Source of the DNA: Acanthaster planci
Taxonomy: Eukaryota > Echinodermata > Asteroidea > Valvatida > Acanthasteridae
Reading direction: 5' to 3'
DNA: 64,000 nt
NCBI RefSeq assembly: GCF_001949145.1
Contig: NW_019091415.1
Coordinates: 449,135 to 513,134, forward strand
Shown here: piece by piece, positions 12,601 through 27,600 of the stretch
How the letters are laid out: each line of letters opens with the position of its first letter
How positions within the stretch are numbered: position 1 is the stretch's first letter
Translations under genes and position numbers: made by a program
The notes under the pieces: model-generated
Databases searched by the model: none
Seen by the model: only the letters and a program-made list of their open reading frames with translations
Told to the model about the DNA's origin: nothing

Positions 12601-15600
12601 GTGAAACACGATTAATAGCAAGACTGTGGAATACAACTGTTTGTCAACCACGAGAAAAGTGACAAATTACAAGATATGATCCCGTGTTGTTAGAGAAACA
12701 GCTTCCTGCAATGGTAATTAAGATTTTGGAAAAAATATAAATTTGACTGGTATAGACAAACCTGTTATAATCATCATGCCATGTAGTTGCCTTGACATCT
12801 AGAATAGTCTTCCTGACGCCACTCAAAACAGCCAGGTTTGCATCAAAAGCACTCTCGATCTCCAGTAGACTGCGAGTGATTTCTGGCCCTCTCTGTCCAG
12901 CAAAACAAGGTAGTGGGGTCTTGTTGCCATCTTCCCAACGGGCAAAATGAATTTGGCATTCACACACCTGAGGTATTCATCAAGAGAAACTGAGCAACAA
13001 ATTGTGCAACTGCTGACATAGGCAGTAAAGAGGGCAAAAATGCAATATTCCAGTAAAATCATCATAATGTGACCTCAATTTTCATGTAATCCTCATCTAC
13101 ATATATACAAAAATGGACGGGCTCAGGGTTCTAATACTTTTAAGATGTTAAAGTATACACCTTAAGATGGCATTACGTGACCCCTCATGACATCATCATC
13201 ATCTACAACACATTCCTGTTTACATACATACAAATATGGAACCCAATCAGACTCAAAGTTCTCTAGACACAGAACATTCAAGTACGAACCTTTACGATGA
13301 TATATGCACCTTAAAGATGATGTCAAGTGACTTGGGATAACGTCATCAAGACTTCAAACCAATTTTCACCTAAATCACATCCTTCTTTAAGTCTACAATG
13401 GATGCCAAGTTTAATCCAAGTTAGACACATGGTTCTAAAGATATTGCCCCGCAAGAATTCAACTTTGCAGGCATGTCAAGTGACCTCTGATGATATGCCA
13501 TTGTGACAGAGCTGTTCTGGAACAATCCACACATAAAAGTCGTTCCTTGGTACAATCACTGGAGATAACAGATTGCACTCACCAAAGTGCCCCATACAAA
13601 ACTGTAAACAAAGTCACTGAGTTTTTCAATAAATATTTCAATTAATAATCATGTCATCACGACGAGATTTCACAAACTAAAACCAATACTTTCAAAGCTC
13701 AAAGCTCAACCAATATGTAATAAAAACTGTGAAAATTTGATGATGTCAATTGTCATTATGATGTCAAAAATTTTCAAAACTATCCAGACATCTAGACATA
13801 CTTGGCCTATCAAAGGTCTTGCAACAGGACATAGAACATACGTCAAAAGGAATGCCAAAGTACAAGAACTGTGTTTGTGTACAAACACTGAGCTGTTTTG
13901 GCAATGATTTCAGTAAATCTACAAACCTACCCATGTAAGCACTTACCAGGTTTCAACCAAATCAGACATGTACATATACTTTGGAAGAGATATCTTCAAA
14001 GTTGCACTTTCAATGTAATGGCACGAGAAAAACTGCAACTTTAATCTTACATGTTTGTCACAAGACCCCTGATGATGTCACGGTGACTATTTTTTCTGAC
14101 ACCCTCTTGAATTGTTGGACTAAGCCACTTAAAGTCACTTTGAAGGATGAGTGCCTGAGTCTGTGACATTAGAAAAACACACAAAAAACCTGCAAAAAAA
14201 ACTACATATACATGTATGGTGATCATGGTGAACAGACGTCTGACAATGCTCTGAGTTTTACAACCAAGATTGATGTTAAGTTGAAGAATGTGCTACTTAA
14301 AGTCAAGCAAGCACCAAATGAACAAATAAAACCACTGCTGGTCAATGACTTTGATCTGGAGGGTCTACTTAACATGAGGAAAGCTGTCTTTGAATCCACT
14401 AAAGAAAAATGTGTTCGCAATGATCAGATCCAAGATGGCGACACAGCTATTACAGGTATGCTAAAGGCACATAGATCTGCTGAGGGAGTAGCTGATGATA
14501 CAAGGGATCTTTACCGTTTCGTGTTTAATCACCGACCAAACCTTCCTAAGGCCTTTTTGAGCAACAACAGTAATAATTCCAAGGTTAAATCAATGTTAAA
14601 AACTGTCACCTCTGACAAAGACGCCATGAAATCTACGAGCCATCCAGGAGCAAACACAATGTCGGTTCCTACACATCTCAGAATGAGAAAATTCTATCGG
14701 CGATTAATCAGATATAGCAAGATATAATAGCCCTAGATTTAAAATTTTCAAGCCAAATCTCAACAGTTTTTGATAAAGTAAAGGTGGACAATCCTGATAA
14801 AGATCAACTACAAGATCTAAAAGACAAAACTGTAGCATTCAAGCAACCATTGACATGCTAATAAGAACCAATGAAGACAAAACCAACATTAACAATGCCT
14901 CGAGCGCATCTTCAATAATCAACCACTGTCCAGAGCCAGTGCCCTCCACATGCCAACCACAAACCGCTTTTCAACATTGTTGGAATGCAGTGAAGCTGAT
15001 ACNNNNNNNNNNNNNNNNNNNNNNNNNNNNNNNNNNNNNNNNNNNNNNNNNNNNNNNNNNNNNNNNNNNNNNNNNNNNNNNNNNNNNNNNNNNNNNNNNN
15101 NNNNNNNNNNNNNNNNNNNNNNNNNNNNNNNNNNNNNNNNNNNNNNNNNNNNNNNNNNNNNNNNNNNNNNNNNNNNNNNNNNNNNNNNNNNNNNNNNNNN
15201 NNNNNNNNNNNNNNNNNNNNNNNNNNNNNNNNNNNNNNNNNNNNNNNNNNNNNNNNNNNNNNNNNNNNNNNNNNNNNNNNNNNNNNNNNNNNNNNNNNNN
15301 NNNNNNNNNNNNNNNNNNNNNNNNNNNNNNNNNNNNNNNNNNNNNNNNNNNNNNNNNNNNNNNNNNNNNNNNNNNNNNNNNNNNNNNNNNNNNNNNNNNN
15401 NNNNNNNNNNNNNNNNNNNNNNNNNNNNNNNNNNNNNNNNNNNNNNNNNNNNNNNNNNNNNNNNNNNNNNNNNNNNNNNNNNNNNNNNNNNNNNNNNNNN
15501 NNNNNNNNNNNNNNNNNNNNNNNNNNNNNNNNNNNNNNNNNNNNNNNNNNNNNNNNNNNNNNNNNNNNNNNNNNNNNNNNNNNNNNNNNNNNNNNNNNNN

Positions 15601-18600
15601 NNNNNNNNNNNNNNNNNNNNNNNNNNNNNNNNNNNNNNNNNNNNNNNNNNNNNNNNNNNNNNNNNNNNNNNNNNNNNNNNNNNNNNNNNNNNNNNNNNNN
15701 NNNNNNNNNNNGCACTCAAAACAGGTTAAGCATTCATCTCTACCCAGTGCCAAGGTTGACGACATCTATCAACATGTCATCACTCAAGTGAAATAACACA
15801 AGCCCTCTGAGATAATCCTGCACATCGGTACCAAAAACGTCAAAGACAGCACTGAGGACATTCGGGATAAAGTTGTCTCTCTGGTAGAGGTAATCCAGTC
15901 TTCTTCTAAAGTACCAAAGCACAAGCCCCAACATATTGCTCTATCTGGTGTTATCCACCGGTACGGCGAGACTGCCTCAGAATCAACCAAAGTAAATATG
16001 ACCAATAGATGCTTAAAGGAAGCGGCTTATCAGTGGGATTGAGGCTTCATTGATAATGCTAGTATTGGCTACTGCCACTTAAGCCGTGGTGGTATCCACC
16101 TCAATAGATCTGGTCAGGCCACATTAGCCATGAACGTTCTTATACCCAAGATCAACAATGTCAACAGACTCGGTGAAGAAAGACCACTGTAAGAGACCTT
16201 GTGTGTCCCCTAATCGAACTTATGCAGAAGCTTTTCGAGTTCACCGAGGCCAGGATTTTCCAGAACGAGCGTGGAAAACAAGGATGAGAACGCAGTCAAC
16301 ACAGGACAACCGACAGGACAACCGTTCTTACCTAAGACCATGCCAGCCACTACCATCACAAGCGACCAAGTGGTTCAAGTACCAGCAGAGAATGAGCCAG
16401 TCCGGGAGCCATCCACGTGGTCGCAGATACAAGCAATCGAATCATCCCACACCATAAATGGCCCGGACTTAATCAGCGGGTCCATTCCTAAACTTAACGG
16501 TAGAGGTATAAAGGTTGCTCATCTTAACATCCACAGAGTGGTTAGCAAAATAGATGATCTCCGACATTTATTGAAGTTGAAGCCTTTTAATGTAATTTGT
16601 CTCAATGAAACACTGTGTGACAGTATCAGATGATGAAATATCAATTGATGGGTTTACTACTGTGAGAAAAGACAGAACTAGGCACGGCGAAGGTGTTGCA
16701 GTTTATATTTCCAACCACCTTACTTTCACAAGATTTGATATCGAATCCGAGCATCTAGAAATTATTTGGCTCGAAGTAAAATATGACCAATGTGTACCGA
16801 TTTCAGTTGGATCTGTTTACAGACCACCTAATTCTAGTAGTCTTTTCTCTGAAAAAAATTGATAATGATCTATCCACAGCCTTAATGACTAATAATGACA
16901 TTATCCTACTAGGTGATTTTAATTGCAATTGTTCCAATAGTGTGCCAAACAATAGTACAGGTAATCTGAAGGTTTATACCGAGATGTACGGGCTAACCCA
17001 GTTAATTCAGCAACCAACAAGGGTCACCAGTCAAAGCAAAACTACTATTGATTAAATATTTGTTAATAACCAAAATGTACATAATGAGAGTGGAGTGTTT
17101 TACACAGGTATCAGTGACCAATTCCTGATCTACACTATAATTAAGGAATACTAAGCATCATCTTCAACCCCAACATGGCCATAATCGTATATCATACAGG
17201 CCAATGTAAATTTTTGTAATGTAAAAATTTTATCCATGATTTATCCTGTCAACAATAGGAAATCCTTGATACCACTGAAGACATTGACTTGCCTTGTGAA
17301 GAATGGATTGACATGTTCATAAATGTCGTTGATTCCCATGTTCCTCTTCGACAAAAAATGTGAGGAAAAATGCATGTCCATGGATATCGCATGATATTAT
17401 TGACATGATGAAAGAAAGAGATAAAATGGATAAAGCTGCTGCAAAATCAAATAATACAGAATAAATGGAGTGCATACCACCCACTTAGAAACCAAGTCAC
17501 TTGTTTATTAATGCGTAAACAAAAATCTGATTATTATTGTGGTATTCTTTGTGACAACAGAGGAAATGGCAAAAAATGGAATTGTATTAATGAGGTAATA
17601 TTGAAGAAAAAACACTTTACAGAATTCGATCCATCATGAAGGTCAAAAATGTGATAAGCCTGACGATATTGCAAATGTCTTTAACAAATATTTTATTAAC
17701 TGCGCAAAGAAAGCGATCAAGAAGTTGCTAGAGAATCACAAAACACATACATAATATGAGAATGATAAGGTTCAAAGTGCTTTTAACCTTGAATCTGTTT
17801 CTGAAAGTTATGTTGCTGAGATTATAAAGAACATGGATATAAACAAGGCCATCGGGGACGATGTCAGTTGCTATCTTCTTAAAATTGCTCTGCCTGCAAT
17901 TTTCGAGTCGCGAACTAAACTTGTTAACCGGTCACTACAATCTGGTTAAGTGCCTCGAATTATGAAAAGTGCAAAGGTCACGCCAGTACCGGTATATAAA
18001 ATCTGGTGAATAGTCTGACGTAGGCAATTACCGACCAATGTCTGTCCTCCCAGTAATCGTAAGATTTTGGAAAAGTCTGTCTATGATTAGCTACGTGCAT
18101 GTATTAATGACAATGAACTTATGCATGCTAATCAATCTGGTTTTCTACCTTTGCACTCCACATTGCCTGTTTTAGCAAAATTAGTTAACCAGTGGAACAG
18201 TAACATTGAAAGTGGCTTATTTAATGGAGTGGCTTTTATTGACCTAAGGAAGGCGTTTGATACAATTGACCACAACATTCTCCTTTCTAAACTGAACTCC
18301 CTTGATTGCTCAAATCACACACTGAACTGGTTTTCCAATTATTTGCCAAACTGGACTCAAAGGGTTTAACTTAATAAAGTCTACTCTGATCCATGAAAGG
18401 TTGTCAGCGGAGTACCACAAGGCTCAATTCTGGGCCCGCTATTATTCTCTGTATATGTAAATTTCATGCTGTCAGCAGTCATTGATGGCATAGTGGACAT
18501 GTTTGCCGGGGACATCACTGTTACTGTCTGCAGCAAAAATGCAAATGAACTTGCTGACAAATTAAATGTTGCGATAGATCAAATAAGCAGATGGCTAAAG

Positions 18601-21600
18601 AGTAATAGACTTGTGTTGAATTTTGATAAAACTATTTTGTGATTTAAGGGACCAAGGCAAAACTGAAAAATTCCAGTGAAATCACAGTATCTCGGAGGCT
18701 CACTCCTGATGATGTCATTATGACGATTTTTTTTATGGGACGCGCACAAATATGAAATTAGTCAGATTGACTAAAGTACGGAAGTCTGGCTGTCAACAAA
18801 CATTAACGATCAGTAAGTTACCAAAATGGTGCCTTGAAAAGGTGTACAAAGTCAAGGGATACTAGCACATTTGGATTTATTACTTCTTGCTTAACCACTT
18901 CATGCCGGGGCATTTTCAATGTTGATGATGCTGGGCCGGCATGACTATCATTTTTTCCGTTTTCAAAATCCTTCAAAAATTCATCATTTCATTTAACGGT
19001 CGTTTATAGCCGCATGAAGTAATCTTTAGGTACTACTCTAAGTTGACAGGTGATATAGTGCTGTGAAGAGTGGAACATTAATGTCATGTGACTTGTCACA
19101 TGATGTCATCACCACATCAGGTCAATATTTGTCTAAAGCACTCCCCAACTAAGCCTGTGGCTCTCAGGTAAGCTTAACAGCATACCCAGTATGCATAAGG
19201 GTAACATAAACATCCGTATCATATTTGGGAATAGAAAATAATCATAGAATACACTGTGCATTTCAGTGAGGTTAAAGTCACGTGCAGTTGGTGACCTTTT
19301 ACATGTACATTGTATTTCATGTACCAGTTGCATCCATATACTTTTCATGTAGCATTTCATAAATCAGTATTATTGTTGATTGTGCCACACTTCCTATAAA
19401 CAGAAGTGAGGGTAACTAAATGCTTAATTTGTTTGACATTACAGGGGATTTAAGGTTTTCCATGTTAAGATTTCTACATAATGTTGTGGTTAAAATTAGG
19501 TCATGTTATTATGTATTACATGACATAGAGTTTTTGTGCTAGGTCCCTATGACTTGTAAGTGTATGGGGGTATCAGGGCTACATATAATGATGTGCAGAC
19601 ACGGCTAATAAGCGTGTATTCATACAGTATTATGCTTGTCCACAGAAGTACATTTGATTCAGCAGAATGTTATAGTGCTGAATGTTTGGAGGGTGTATTC
19701 ATTCATTGTACTCTCTATCTCATTCTCAGTTTCCACCCTCTAAGATTGTGATTGCAAGGCTTGTTGACCTGCATTGTTGGTGTAGAACAATATTATAGTG
19801 TAGTGTGGAGTTGCCACAAGACATCACATCACGACTGGTGGCAGTCAAATTGAACTGTAGCTTATATGAGTGGGAGTTCACCCCGGATTGACCATATAAT
19901 TCCTTCCTGCAAAATGTCCGCAATTTCCAGAATATAAGCTGCAGCTTATACGTTGATTCTCATGCTGAAAAATGTCTACACCGAGCGGTGTGTACCGCAA
20001 ACTTTGAAGGATAAAATCAGTCACAAAAGCCACACCCGGGCCACCTGTACCTCATGCAGGTAGCACAGTCATGTTTTCATTGGTTGTCATTTTGTCGTTT
20101 ACATCTGAAAACTCGAAACTCAGAGAATAAATAAATATTTGATTTGTTCGGATTTTAAGTTTTGAATGGAATTCCCTGAGTCATTGAGTCATGAAATACA
20201 TAACATGTACATGAAATGTGCAGGCCTACACTGTACGTAATTTTAAACTTCATTTTATTGCTCTGCTTTGGCAACAATTTTTAGTGATTATTTTCCAGCT
20301 TTTCATTCACTCTCATTGTGTATTTTTTGCAGACGAATGATAATTCTACCAAGATTTTTATTGTTGTAACCTAAAGATATCTTTCTACTGTTAAATAAAA
20401 ATGAGCCTCCTTGGTGTACATTCATGTGGCAGATCTTTGTCTTTTTGCCGATCGTGTTCAGCATGATAGAATTTCACGTTTTTTTACACTTGGGTTTTCT
20501 GAGGACAACACTTCCTGTGGTCACGTAGTTATCAAAGAGTCAGCGATAGGACTGTCCATGAATGGGTCTGCGGTAGCAGTCAGGCTAGTCTGAAAACAGG
20601 GTTTCATTGCATGCACAGCGTATGACTCGTGCAGCATGCAAGCAACACAAGTAGCTCCGATGTAATGACTCACCAAGGTCTCGTGGCTGAGTTTATATTT
20701 TTGAAGCAATTTAGCAGTGTGTTGTTTGATCGGCATCACAAAAACATTGAGATAACCGGATGTAGTGTTGTGGACATTTACAGGGAATTTTTTTGTTTAC
20801 AAAAAAGCCTATTCTTTTGGCAAGAAATAGTCGGCCTACAAGATGAAACGATCTTTCGACTTAACTGACCTTGAGTTATCAAAATTTTATTGTACGTCCC
20901 AACCGCATAACTTTTGCTGGCCGCTGCGAAAAAAGGGCAACAGCTGATGCACGGCCTACGGAGGACAACCATTCAGCCCGCAAAAATTATTAAATTTGAG
21001 GACTGAAATTCACTTTTTATGGTGATACTCATTCACATTTTGCTTACTTTTATTAGGATTGCACGTGTAGTGGAACTATTTACATACTATACATGCTGTG
21101 TAAGTGCTTTAGCATGCAGCACGATGGCATTAGTGGCTGACTTTAAATCTTAATTTGCCAACATCAGGTGGCTTATATTCTGAAAATTACGGTGTTCTTG
21201 GAGTGTATTTGCTAGGTGTAGTTGCATTAAACTTACAATCTGCTTATGGTCTTTTAAACTACAGGGGCCAATTTCATAGAGCCGCTCAAGCACAAAATTT
21301 GCTTAAGCAGGAAAAAACTTTGCTTAATAAACAACGGTTACCAGCTCAAACTCTATCTGATAGTCATGCAACCAAAAAACAGCTAAATACGATCCCAAAA
21401 CAATATACATACAAGGAGTTTTGGCTGGTTATCAGATTTATCAAGTAAGTTTTTTTTTTCGGGCTTAAGCCAATTTCATGCTTAAGCAGCTCTATGAAAT
21501 TGGCCCGTTTAATGGGTAATGCATTTTAAACCCCAAACTTGACACAGCTGAGAATTGAATGCCCTGCAAGTAATTCCAATTAATTGGCAGGCTTCTGAAA

Positions 21601-24600
21601 TGTAAATTCACCCATTTAAATTTAATTTGGGCATAAGTTGAAATGTAGTACAGTACAGAACCTTACCTCAAGGAGATCTTTGCAACGCTGAACAAAGGCA
21701 TCTACCTGAGCAAAGATACTGCTTTGGTCCAATACCCATCCTTCTGAGGAGTACTTGTGATGCATCTGTCTTACCTAAAATTAAAAAAAATACTGCTTAT
21801 GCAATTCTTAAAAAAAAAAGCACTTTTAAGTGAGTGCTTTGTCCCTGAGAAAATGGCAAAAAATCTTGTCAAGCTTCAATTTACAATAAGAATATACGAT
21901 CTGAAAGATACTTACACATCTCCTATAGACCTGAGCCTTTCAAATGTATGGTCGCAAACTAACACTGCAGTAACCATAAAATGTGTTGATAACAGCAGAA
22001 ACAGTGCCAACATGCTCTTGACAATAGCCAAATCAAGGCATCACAGCTAACAAATTTTTTTGTTCGCTGAACAGAAGGAAGAGCTTCAAGAAAAAGTCAG
22101 TGATAAACACAAAGCACATGTAGTGCAACTTTGCTCATCTCTTCCAATTTTTACTACCCAACCAATTTCAAGTCCTTTTTCTTCAAGTTCAAGCTTTCCA
22201 AGTGACTTACATATGAGTAGGTTTCTTTCCATGCCTTGCAGCAGTCAATGCTCTGGTGGAGACTTTTCATGGATGATGCTACGTAGCCATCAAATAGTTT
22301 CTCCAGTGAAATTTCCTTACAGCATCGATGTATAATTTCATTGCTCACCTACATGTAGAATATAACAGCATTCTAAATGAATTTATGTGAATTAATACAG
22401 GAAGTTTTATTCTTCCACAGACTAGTTCAAGTCATAATTCCCCAAAATTGTTTGTGTCTGTCTTTAATCATCGCATATGGGATCTCAAAGAAAGTTACAT
22501 GTATATGGTAGGGGCTCAAAAAAAGTCTTTTAGTCACAAATCCAGTGGACATGAGCATATCTTTAATTTTTGTGATAATATTTTTGTGATATCTGGTTTG
22601 AGGGCAGGGACCATTCTGTACTGGTCACAAGTTAATGCAACGCAGGATCAGATCCTGATCCCGGGATCTGATCCTCCTCTCAAGAAGGATGAGATCCAGT
22701 TCAGATCCCGGAATTTGATGTAACTACATCCGGTGCAAGTCTTGAAGCACGTGAAATCAAGTCTGTGTCGTCGAGAAGACCTACATGTCATGTATACGTA
22801 CATGACATTGTAAACACACCATACATTCACTATAGGCCCAGATGCCACATACACAACCACACAAGTACAGTTGTACTTTGGAACCGTTTGGATGGTTTGA
22901 TATGTGAAGCTGGCAACGTCCATTCTTTCAAAGAGAAGGCAAATAACTTCTTTCTTTCATTGGATCATGATTTATCTCATGTATGACTTTTTTTTTCTTT
23001 GTGTTTTTTACTTGACACGGCAGGTTTGTGTGGGTTGCTGGATGGCAACTTACAGCGTTTATGCTTTTCTCATTCTTGCCTGTTTCATCTTTTTACAATA
23101 ATAATAATAAAGTCTTCCCCCTCTGCATGCACAGTCCAGCAGTAAGCTGCCCTTAATTGATGATCCACCCATGTCTTCCCTACAAACCTTGGCCCACTCT
23201 TTTCATTTCTTACTATGTCCTTGTTTATGCTTCATTCCGCAGGCACCCCTCACACCTGGTTGATTGGCAACAGTATTGTCTTCAGCAACAGAAAGTATGC
23301 TTCACTTGAACCTTCATCTGTTCTCCTCACCTGGCAGGGTGTGTGGGGAGCAAAGATCTCATCAATGATCCCCTCTGTCAGGGTAGAGCTTAAACAGTCT
23401 CCGGTCCCTTATACTACCGTTATCCACCCAGGGACTAATGATTTATCTTCCATTCCTGTTAAGGAGATCCGAGGGTGATTGGAGGAGGGCTAACAGGGTC
23501 TGCACATGTTCCCCCAAACATGCATTGTATGGTGTGGCATTTTACCTCGTCTATTTTATTATGGGGAGGAGCGTCCTGGGGAGGGCAGGCAGAACATGGC
23601 TGCCCTGAACAAGTATGCTCATACATGTATGGTACGTAAACAATTGGGCAATGCTCATGCAATTAGGCATTCTCACACCATTAACCCAAGCCAGCAGACC
23701 ATTTATTGCCACAACGACATCCATTTATCACCCCTAGGCAACAAGCTATTCTGCGACAAAATCTTTGCAGCACTGTCCTTCTTTGCATCGAACCCCTCCA
23801 TTCTCCTTTACCCACTACCCGCCCTAGATAGTTAGCTGGCTCATTCGGTTCACCAGACTTAGGTTCAACCCCGTCCCCCCTCGATAGGGCCCATTGCCAT
23901 TCGTGAATGCGGTGGCTAGGAAGCATATACCCATTGTGCTAACAGGTATATACATGTGAACTAGTAAATGGGGGGGGGCCACAAAGGACTTTGTTGTGCT
24001 TATAATATTTGGGGGAAAAGGAGAAGAGAGAAGATGGGAGAACAGAATTTGCCCTTGGTTGTTGCATCGGGAAAAGGGAGTGGGTGCTTGGCAAGTCCCT
24101 CATTCAGCACTTGTTTGGCACAAATGGGAGGGTGGGATCAATGTATGGGGATAATTCCAAGGATTCATCAAGTCACACAGACAAATTTGTTAGAAGCCGA
24201 ATCACCTGTTTTGTAATTCAAGTTAATCACCTGAGTTCATGATTGTTCTCTGTCTTATGACCTTTGATCCTCAAGTCTGCATATCCATTGTAATTGGGTG
24301 CTTAAGGAAAAATTGTCAATTGTGTATAAGCATTTGACCTTGTCTTAATTGCTTCTGTGCATATTTGCCAAAGATTTGTATAATTTTGTGTGACTCATGT
24401 TGGTAGTGGTTTTGCATGAAATTGCCAAACCAATCTGGTTTAGCATATCTTACGAAATAGTATGGTATATACTATACATTACACATAGTAAAATAAGTCA
24501 AACTCTGCATTATTGGCATGTATTATGTTAATACATAAGATACTTGCTTTTATTTCAAACTGGCAAGTTTACTAGAAAGAGCAATGAAACACTCGGCTTT

Positions 24601-27600
24601 CTCTCATCCTCTCTAGTGCCAAATGACCATCTCTCAGCCTAACGTTTTTTAACCCAAAGCATTTAGAGTGAAAAAGGTAGATATTACCCACCTAACAAAC
24701 CTAGTTTTTTTTCCCATTCAACAGGAACTACCACTATTTTTTGTTCAGCCTTATGCTGTGGTCTTGCCCCAACAAACATATTGTGACATGCATGTAAATG
24801 ACTGTACATAGGATGGACGGAGCTACAGTGACTGAACTGCATTGAACAAACAATAAGGTGTGAGATAGCCCTTCAGGGCTCCCCTTATCATTGTGATTTG
24901 ACTGGCCAGACCAGGGAATCCTGAAATCACGAAAAGCATCTTAATGTGGGCCTGGGCCAAGAATTGGGTGCACTACTTGACACCATCAGAAAGAGGTTGG
25001 GGTTGATCAACATCTTCCAGATCTGTGTGAAACAAACAGGCCAGGAATAACATGAGTTGAATACATACCTTTCTGAAAAGGCCAGTAAGTCTCTCTCTGC
25101 TCTTGTAATGCTTGGAGTTGACCCAAACCATTCTGATCAGGTTGATGATCTTAGCCAACATGGGCGGAATGTCTGCTGGTTTGGCCTTAGACAGCTCTTC
25201 ACACGGCTCTTTCAGAGTGGAGAGAAACTTCAAGTTACTCTGAGCCTGCTCTGAGCCATCCTAAATACAAGTATAAAATCAAGACTGATTAAGGAAAAAT
25301 ATTTCGAAGTCATGACAAACGTATTTTTAGAACTTGTGCCTATTTTGGGGAGTCAGGTTGGCAAGGTAGTTCTTTCCTCGCCTTCCACATCTGTGGTCCC
25401 GGGCTCAATTCCCGGCACGGTCCACATGTGGATATGGTTTTCAGTCCCTATATGACTCTGTGGGTTTTACCCAGAATATTCCTCTGGGATTTTCCTCCCA
25501 CCTCTAAAACTGTAACTGCTTCTCACTGTCTCCCCTTTACTGATGTTGGTGAATGTGAGTCATTTGGCGGCTGCCCTTGTATGCCATCGGCTCAACCATG
25601 TTTAAATGTATTCATTGTTCCACGCTTAATGTCTTCATTGTACAGCGCATTTGAACATATCTATATGAAATTTGTGCTTTATAAATGAATAAATTATTAT
25701 TATTATAATTATTCGCAAAGAATTACTCACCTTAAATCATTCATGAATAGTTTACATATCTGTGAGTGGTACCGGAGCTGTACAGCAATGTGTTATTTTT
25801 GACACTGCTCCTGTAGTTTCAAATTTTAGTGGCCTTACTACTACAAATCCACTTTCAGGAATTGATTGACAGGAATTAATTGGAGGAAGAATGTAGCTGT
25901 TTAGAGTAGTGTTCTTACTGTGACTACTAATTATACTTCAGTAGCAACAGACAGCACTTTTTATTGAGAATAAAAATATTTAAAAATGTTATTCCATTAC
26001 CTGGATCTGCTTTGAAAGCTTTCTAAATGAAGCTACGTAGGATGACTTTGAAAGCTCTAAGATTGTCTGGATCCTCAGCACACCTTCTTTTCTCAGCTGT
26101 TCACTGATTCCAGAGAGATCAACACAACGATTATGCCAGAAGGCAATTTCCTCCAAAGGGCCAGAGTTTTCTGAGGTTTCAATGGCATCCTGTGATGCAA
26201 GGACTTCTTTAATTTGCCTTGTCCAGTGCACCATGGCAGCTAGGTAGAAAAGAAGAATGAAAACAGTTTGCTTATTTTTACAATGAAATTGTATGGCATA
26301 TTCTTCCTAAATGAACCAAAATGCAACTCCATTAGTCATTTTTCAAAACTCAAAATATGAAGGGACTGACATTTCGATCCTAGCAGAATCTTTCTCAAAG
26401 GCAAAATGACAAGTGGACAGGACAAACAAGCAAACAGAGAATGCTGCAGGCTGGATAAAGGGGACTGCATGAAAGGCATGGTTGAACAGCACAGGAATGT
26501 AAGGTGCACCTTCAGATTTATAAAAATGATTATTTGACGATTCTTAGGCATACTGTGTACATTTGGTGGACATTTTGTTGGCTACCAGTGCAAATTAAAT
26601 GGGGTTTAATTCATTTCAAGTTTTACGTCAAAGTGTTAGCACCAGAGGACTTGATTTCAAAACCTCTCTCAACAGGGAGAATTCAGTATAATTTTCCACT
26701 GAGGTATTTTAAAGCACCTTTAAAAAAATTTTTTTTTAAATATAAGCCATGAAAAAAAGCACAAAATTGACGGGAAATGAAGAGAAAAGTTTGGCTCTCT
26801 TCATTCTCTTGTCGTTTATAATCACCCTCACTAAACCAGCATATCTGCCAGGTTGTACCTAAAATTATCTTTAGGTTTGGCAGCATCAAAAATGTAGAAT
26901 GAGTACAATATGTTCATTGCAAACATCATATTTGACAGAATATTGATGACGCTTGAGAATTTTGACAAAAAATGCATGACGTTCGAGAATGCTGAAAATG
27001 CTGTCACGTGTAGTGCTTGAAACTTCCATGCTCGATGTTCATTTTTGCAGCTTATTTTGGAGATATACCCACTGAAAATTAAGTTAAAATTAACAACTCT
27101 GTAAGCATTAGATTTTTATCATGAACTATATCTTATGTCTTAGACGTCTTTTTTTTTTTAACGTCATTTAGAACGACAGATTGTCTTTTGAGAAACTTTT
27201 ATACGAAGGAAAATATCCCGAAACGTCACCATTCCGTGGAGGGGCTCATGAATATTGAATAAAAAAGAGGGTGCACTATCTGGGTTAATGTCAAAGGTCA
27301 AACAGGCCACGATGCAGCAAAATGTTTCTCTAATGTGTCTAATGGCACCACGAGATAATGACAGAAGCCGCAAAATTGCCAAGATCGGTATTTTGGACTA
27401 TAGTTTTCGGAAACGTTCTTGAAGATAATGTGATCGGTCCAGTCGTAAAAGGATGATGGTTTGGGGGTGCTTTTTTGCACTGTTTTAAAACTTGCATGTA
27501 CATCGATTTGATTTATCTAGCTGTTTTTTTGCCATCAATTTTTTTTACACTTAATGACAGAATCGAATGAAGTTCATGACTGCCGATTTCGGGACCCGAT

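Larger units (their letters stand above)
14212..18700 (+). mobile_element. CR1-like LINE (non-LTR retrotransposon), degenerate, contains assembly gap
   Basis: In order on the plus strand: an ORF1-like frame (14212-14727), an SGNH esterase-like part (15740-16150), an APE endonuclease (16495-17060) and a reverse transcriptase (about 17780-18650). An esterase domain in ORF1 is a known trait of CR1 LINEs. Several stops and frame changes separate the pieces and the 3' end is lost, so it is a dead copy. It lies antisense within DNAH2 intron 8. Confidence 0.85.

Noticed and set aside
14855-15796. Very long frames across the N run on both strands
   Set aside because: They exist only because N codons contain no stops.
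25380-25420. tRNA gene
   Set aside because: Only the B-box-like word and a weak A box are present, no clover-leaf stems were found, and the downstream text and tail are those of a SINE.
25989-26234. ATG before VHWTRQIK as a gene start
   Set aside because: The preceding codons read through an acceptor site and join exon 4 in frame; the Met is internal.
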